Origin: Thermoactinospora rubra
GTDB lineage: Bacteria; Actinomycetota; Actinomycetes; Streptosporangiales; Streptosporangiaceae
Assembly: GCF_002093975.1 (NCBI RefSeq)
Contig: NZ_MSZZ01000042.1
Span: forward strand, 62,001-126,000
Direction of reading: 5' to 3'
Length of the DNA stretch: 64,000 nt
Made by a program: the position numbers and the translations under genes. Shown here in pieces: positions 60,747-64,000 of this stretch (position 1 is the first letter of the stretch; every line of letters starts with the position of its first letter). The notes under the pieces were generated by a model, which was given only the letters and a program-made list of their open reading frames with translations, was not told where the DNA came from and did no database searches.

Positions 60747-61727
60747 GTGGACGTTCTGGACCGGCGCCTGGTCGCGGCCCTCCAGGTCAGCCCCCGCGCC
60801 TCGTGGGGCGAGATCGCGCGGGCGGTCGGCGAGCACGAGCGCACGGTCGCCCGGCGGCTGCAGCGCCTGCTGGCCGACGGCGATGTCCGCGTCACCGCCA
60901 TCTACGACGACCTGCGCTCGGGCCTGGGCCATCCCGTGCACCTGCACGTCCAGGTCCGTCCCGGTACGGCGGGCCGGGTCGCCGAGGCGCTGGCCGGCCG
61001 GGCCGACACCCGCTCGGTGTACGCGGTGACGGGCGCCGCCGACATCGGCTGCGAGCTCGTCGCCCCCACCCGGCAGTCGCTCCACGACATCCTCACCGTG
61101 GAGATCCCGGCCATCGAGGGCGTGACGCAGACCCAGACCCAGGTCGTCCTGCACACCTTCCGCACGGTGGCCGAGTGGCACGCGCCGTACCTCACCTCAG
61201 AAGAGGTCGCCGCGCTGCGGCCCCCGCTCCCCGTCGAGCCGCTGCCGGACTGCGACGACCTGTCGCCGCTGGACCGCGACGTCGCGGCGCTGCTGGTCGA
61301 GGACGGCAGGATCGGCTTCACCGCCATCGCCGAGCGGCTCGGCGTCTCCGTGCCCACCGCGCGCCGCCGGGTCGCCTCGCTGCTGGAGCGCCGCGTCCTG
61401 CTGCCCCGCGCCGAGGTGGAGCCGGCGCTGCTCGGCCTGGAGGTGGAGGCCCAGCTGTGGCTGTCGGTCCGGCCGCACGGGCTGGACCGGGTGGGGCAGA
61501 CCCTCGCGGCCCACCCCGGCGTGCGGTACTGTGCCGCGACGTCGGGGACCCGCACCATGATCATCCAGGTGGCGGCGGCCCACGAGGCCGAGCTGTACCG
61601 CTTCCTGACCGGCGTCGTCGGCCCCCTCGACGACGTCGCCGACGTCGACGTCACCCTCATCACCCGCGCCTACAAGCGCGGCCACCTGCGCAAGTCCGGC
61701 CTGCGAACCATCGTGGAGAAGTCATGA
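60747..61727 (+). CDS. Lrp/AsnC-family regulator with two AsnC-like halves
   Basis: A 326-residue regulator made of two Lrp/AsnC units in tandem. Each has a winged helix (LVAALQVSPRASWGEIARAV near the N-terminus; VAALLVEDGRIGFTAIAERL near 180) and a ligand-binding RAM-like part. Double-length members are known in actinomycetes. The GTG at 60747 follows GGGAGC; the reading extends upstream without a ribosome site. It is divergent from the transporter (110-base gap) and overlaps the M20 peptidase start, so it probably senses an amino-acid or peptide ligand handled by them. Confidence 0.88.
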   Translation: MDVLDRRLVAALQVSPRASWGEIARAVGEHERTVARRLQRLLADGDVRVTAIYDDLRSGLGHPVHLHVQVRPGTAGRVAEALAGRADTRSVYAVTGAADIGCELVAPTRQSLHDILTVEIPAIEGVTQTQTQVVLHTFRTVAEWHAPYLTSEEVAALRPPLPVEPLPDCDDLSPLDRDVAALLVEDGRIGFTAIAERLGVSVPTARRRVASLLERRVLLPRAEVEPALLGLEVEAQLWLSVRPHGLDRVGQTLAAHPGVRYCAATSGTRTMIIQVAAAHEAELYRFLTGVVGPLDDVADVDVTLITRAYKRGHLRKSGLRTIVEKS

Positions 61728-63028
61728 CCAACGCCGAGAACGAAGTCGCCGACCTGTGCGTCGAGCTGATCCGTGTCGACACCAGCAACTACGGCGACGG
61801 CAGCGGGCCCGGGGAGCGGGCGGCCGCCGAGGTCGTCATGGCCAGGCTGGCCGAGGTCGGGATCGAGGCGCACTACAGCGAGAGCGCCGACCGGCGCGGC
61901 AACGTCGTGACCCGCATCGAGGGCACCGACCCCAGCCTGCCCGCCCTGCTCGTGCACGGCCACCTCGACGTCGTGCCCGCCGACGCGGCCGACTGGAGCG
62001 TGCACCCCTTCGCCGGGGAGGTCCGCGACGGCTACATCTGGGGCCGCGGCGCGGTGGACATGAAGGACATGGACGCCATGATGCTGGCCGTCCTGCGGCA
62101 GATGGTCACCGAGGGCCGCCGGCCGCGCCGCGACATCGTCTTCGCCTGGCTGGCCGACGAGGAGGCCGGCGGCGAGCACGGCGCCAAGTACCTGGCCAGG
62201 CGCCACCCCGAGCTGTTCGAGGGCGTCACCGAGGCGATCAGCGAGGTCGGCGGCTACTCCCTGGAGGTCGACCCGGGCCTGCGGCTGTACCTCATCGAGA
62301 CGGCCCAGAAGGGCCTGGCCTGGATGCGCCTGGTCGCCGAGGGCACGGCGGGGCACGGCTCGATGCTCAACGCCGACAACGCCGTCACCGAGGTCGCCAA
62401 GGCCGTGGCCCGCATCGGCGCCCACGAGTGGCCGCTCACCTACACCCCGACCGTACGCACCTTCCTCACCGAGGTCGCCGACGCCTTCGGCCTGCCGTTC
62501 GACCCCGAGGACCCGCGGCCGCTGCTGGACCGGCTCGGGCCGCTGGTGCGGTTCGTGGGCGCCACGCTGCGCCACACCGCCAACCCCACGCAGCTGAACG
62601 CCGGCTACAAGTCCAACGTCATCCCCGGCAGGGCCGAGGCCGTCATCGACGGGCGCTTCCTGCCCGGTCTGGAGGAGGACTTCTTCAAGACGATCGACTC
62701 GCTGCTCGGCGAGCGCGTGCGGCGCGAGTTCGTCCACCACGACATCGCCCTGGAGACGACGTTCGACGGCGCCCTCGTCGAGGCCATGATCGCCGCACTG
62801 AAGGCCGAGGACCCCACCGCGCGGGCCGTGCCGTACTGCATGTCGGGCGGCACCGACAACAAGACCTTCTTCGCCGACCTGGGCATCCGGGGCTTCGGCT
62901 TCGTGCCGCTGCGGCTGCCCGCCGACATGGACTTCGCGGCCATGTTCCACGGCGTGGACGAGCGCGTGCCGGTCGAGTCGCTGCAGTTCGGTGTGAGGGT
63001 GCTGAACAGGCTGCTCCTAAACTACTGA
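61724..63028 (+). CDS. M20-family metallopeptidase
   Basis: A 434-residue di-zinc hydrolase of the M20/M25/M40 family. Metal ligands are in LLVHGHLDVVPAD, GRGAVDMKDMD and ADEEAGGEHGA (the Glu-Glu pair), with a later His in the C-terminal GTDNKTFF to FHGVDER region. A dimerisation lid lies between. Such enzymes cut dipeptides or deacylate amino acids. The ATG at 61724 overlaps the regulator stop (ATGA), which makes regulation by the Lrp-like protein likely. Confidence 0.93.
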   Translation: MTNAENEVADLCVELIRVDTSNYGDGSGPGERAAAEVVMARLAEVGIEAHYSESADRRGNVVTRIEGTDPSLPALLVHGHLDVVPADAADWSVHPFAGEVRDGYIWGRGAVDMKDMDAMMLAVLRQMVTEGRRPRRDIVFAWLADEEAGGEHGAKYLARRHPELFEGVTEAISEVGGYSLEVDPGLRLYLIETAQKGLAWMRLVAEGTAGHGSMLNADNAVTEVAKAVARIGAHEWPLTYTPTVRTFLTEVADAFGLPFDPEDPRPLLDRLGPLVRFVGATLRHTANPTQLNAGYKSNVIPGRAEAVIDGRFLPGLEEDFFKTIDSLLGERVRREFVHHDIALETTFDGALVEAMIAALKAEDPTARAVPYCMSGGTDNKTFFADLGIRGFGFVPLRLPADMDFAAMFHGVDERVPVESLQFGVRVLNRLLLNY

Positions 63029-63030
63029 AG

Positions 63031-63834
63031 GTGAGCACCGATCCCTACATCCTCGCCCAGGAGGCCGCGAAGGCGCTGAAGAGCGCCACCGGCCTCGAGT
63101 CCTTCGACGTCGCCCTCGTCATGGGCTCCGGGTGGGTGCCCGCGGCCGACGCGATCGGGCAGACCCTGAGCGAGATCCCGGTCACCGAGCTGCCCGGCTT
63201 CGCCCCGCCCGCCGTGGCGGGGCACGCGGGCCGCGTCCGCGTCACGCGCACCGAGGCGGGCCGCCACGCGCTGATCTTCCTGGGCCGCACGCACCTGTAC
63301 GAGGGCCGCGGCGTCGACCCGGTCGTCCACGGCGTGCGGACGGCGGTCGCGGCGGGCGCGCGGACGATCGTGCTCACCAACGCGGCCGGCGGCCTGCGCC
63401 CCGAGCACCAGAACATCGGCGACCCGGTGCTGATCAGCGACCACATCAACCTGACCGGCGCCAACCCCATCACCGGCGCGACCTTCATCGACCTGACCGA
63501 GGTCTACTCCAAGCGGCTGCGGGCGCTGGTGCGCGAGATCGACCCGTCCATCGGCGAGGGCGTCTACGTCGCCTTCCGCGGGCCCACCTACGAGACGCCC
63601 GCCGAGATCCGCATGCTGCGCACGCTCGGCGGCGACCTGGTGGGCATGTCCACGGTCCTGGAGGCCGTGGCCGCCCGCGAGGCCGGAGCCGAGGTGCTGG
63701 GCCTGTCGCTGGTCACCAATCCGGGCGCCGGCCTGGTGGGCGAGCCGCTCAACCACGAGGAGGTCCTGGAGGTCGGCCGCGCCACCGCCACGCGCATGGG
63801 CGTGCTGCTCGCCAAGGTGGTCGACAGGCTGTGA
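63031..63834 (+). CDS. Purine nucleoside phosphorylase
   Basis: A 267-residue trimeric-type (class II) purine nucleoside phosphorylase, which splits purine nucleosides with phosphate in the salvage pathway. Motifs are VMGSGWVPAAD (phosphate loop), GRTHLYEGRG, AAGGLRPEH, RGPTYETPAEIR and VTNPGAGL. The GTG start comes two bases after the M20 stop. It overlaps the mutase gene by four bases, and pentose phosphate from this reaction could feed that mutase. Confidence 0.95.
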   Translation: MSTDPYILAQEAAKALKSATGLESFDVALVMGSGWVPAADAIGQTLSEIPVTELPGFAPPAVAGHAGRVRVTRTEAGRHALIFLGRTHLYEGRGVDPVVHGVRTAVAAGARTIVLTNAAGGLRPEHQNIGDPVLISDHINLTGANPITGATFIDLTEVYSKRLRALVREIDPSIGEGVYVAFRGPTYETPAEIRMLRTLGGDLVGMSTVLEAVAAREAGAEVLGLSLVTNPGAGLVGEPLNHEEVLEVGRATATRMGVLLAKVVDRL

Positions 63835-64000
63835 AGGAAACCGCGCTGGAGTGGCTGGCCCAGGATCCCGACCCCGAGACCCGCGCCGAGCTGTCGGCGC
63901 TGCTCGACGACCCCGAGGCGCTGCGTGAGCGGTTCGGGGCCAAGCTGGAGTTCGGCACGGCGGGGCTGCGCGGCGAGCTGGGCGCGGGGCCCAACCGGAT
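63831..64000 (+). CDS. Phospho-sugar mutase, 5' end only
   Basis: The first 56 codons of a phosphohexomutase (phosphoglucomutase/phosphomannomutase family) running off the window edge. LEFGTAGLRGELGAGPNR is the conserved N-terminal motif of the alpha-D-phosphohexomutase domain 1. The GTG at 63831 overlaps the phosphorylase stop (GTGA). In this setting it is probably a phosphopentomutase-like or phosphoglucomutase enzyme; the catalytic Ser lies beyond the edge. Confidence 0.85.
   Translation, partial: MKETALEWLAQDPDPETRAELSALLDDPEALRERFGAKLEFGTAGLRGELGAGPNR

Overview
The window is very GC-rich, uses GTG starts freely and packs genes with 1- to 4-base stop/start overlaps. It carries WXG100 proteins, EccC/EssC-type ATPases, a Tad pilus locus, a BTAD regulator domain and a streptogrisin-like protease. 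All of this points to a filamentous actinomycete. A Streptosporangiaceae member such as Nonomuraea is plausible but not proven. I saw no tRNA or rRNA gene, transposase, integrase or CRISPR array.

Layout. (1) 1-190: four DnaA-box-like 9-mers at about two-helical-turn spacing, just before a 2261-residue EccC/EssC-like secretion ATPase (191-6976). (2) 7191-8009: an NmrA-type NAD(P)-binding protein. (3) 8169-19041, minus strand: a 12-gene Tad/Flp pilus operon (cpaB-like, tadZ-like, tadA, tadB, tadC, flp, three TadE/G-like pseudopilins, a membrane LysM protein ending in a BTAD-like region, a lipoprotein and a secreted protein), nearly all translationally coupled. (4) 19244-31430: type VII secretion cargo and machinery. 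It holds a large helical protein, WXG100 proteins, a polymorphic toxin with a candidate immunity protein, four accessory genes and a second, compact EccC/EssC ATPase. An unusual hairpin and a 14-bp tandem repeat follow. (5) 31533-33542: a streptogrisin-like protease and two separately terminated WXG100 genes. (6) 33671-42893: housekeeping and surface genes: an SDR, a biotin-dependent carboxylase alpha chain, a Gly-rich membrane protein, a frameshifted S8 protease, an LpdA-like flavoprotein and a gamma-glutamylcyclotransferase-like protein. (7) 42906-56286, minus strand: a 12-gene biosynthetic operon. It combines a stripped-down NRPS (T-C plus T-C-A-T and a type II thioesterase) with sugar or cyclitol enzymes (Gfo/Idh/MocA, two TIM-barrel isomerase-like proteins, GT2, polysaccharide deacetylase), a sulfotransferase, a VOC protein, an MFS exporter and an ATPase/Ldh2 fusion. 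(8) 56320-59356: back-to-back promoters, a 12-bp tandem repeat, an ECF sigma factor, a membrane partner broken at a run of 17 G, and a CDP-alcohol phosphotransferase. (9) 59341-64000: an MHS-family transporter, a double AsnC/Lrp regulator, an M20 peptidase, purine nucleoside phosphorylase and the start of a phosphohexomutase.

How the parts fit. The two ATPases, the WXG100 genes and the toxin/immunity pair form a type VII-like export and competition region, but no EccB, EccD, EccE or mycosin gene lies here. The Tad operon would build surface pili. The NRPS/sugar operon is the strongest candidate for an undescribed system. It has one adenylation domain for three carrier domains, a signature close to the valine type, and tailoring genes that suggest a sulfated or glycosylated amino-acid conjugate. 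The product is an inference. Functional calls rest on motifs read by eye.
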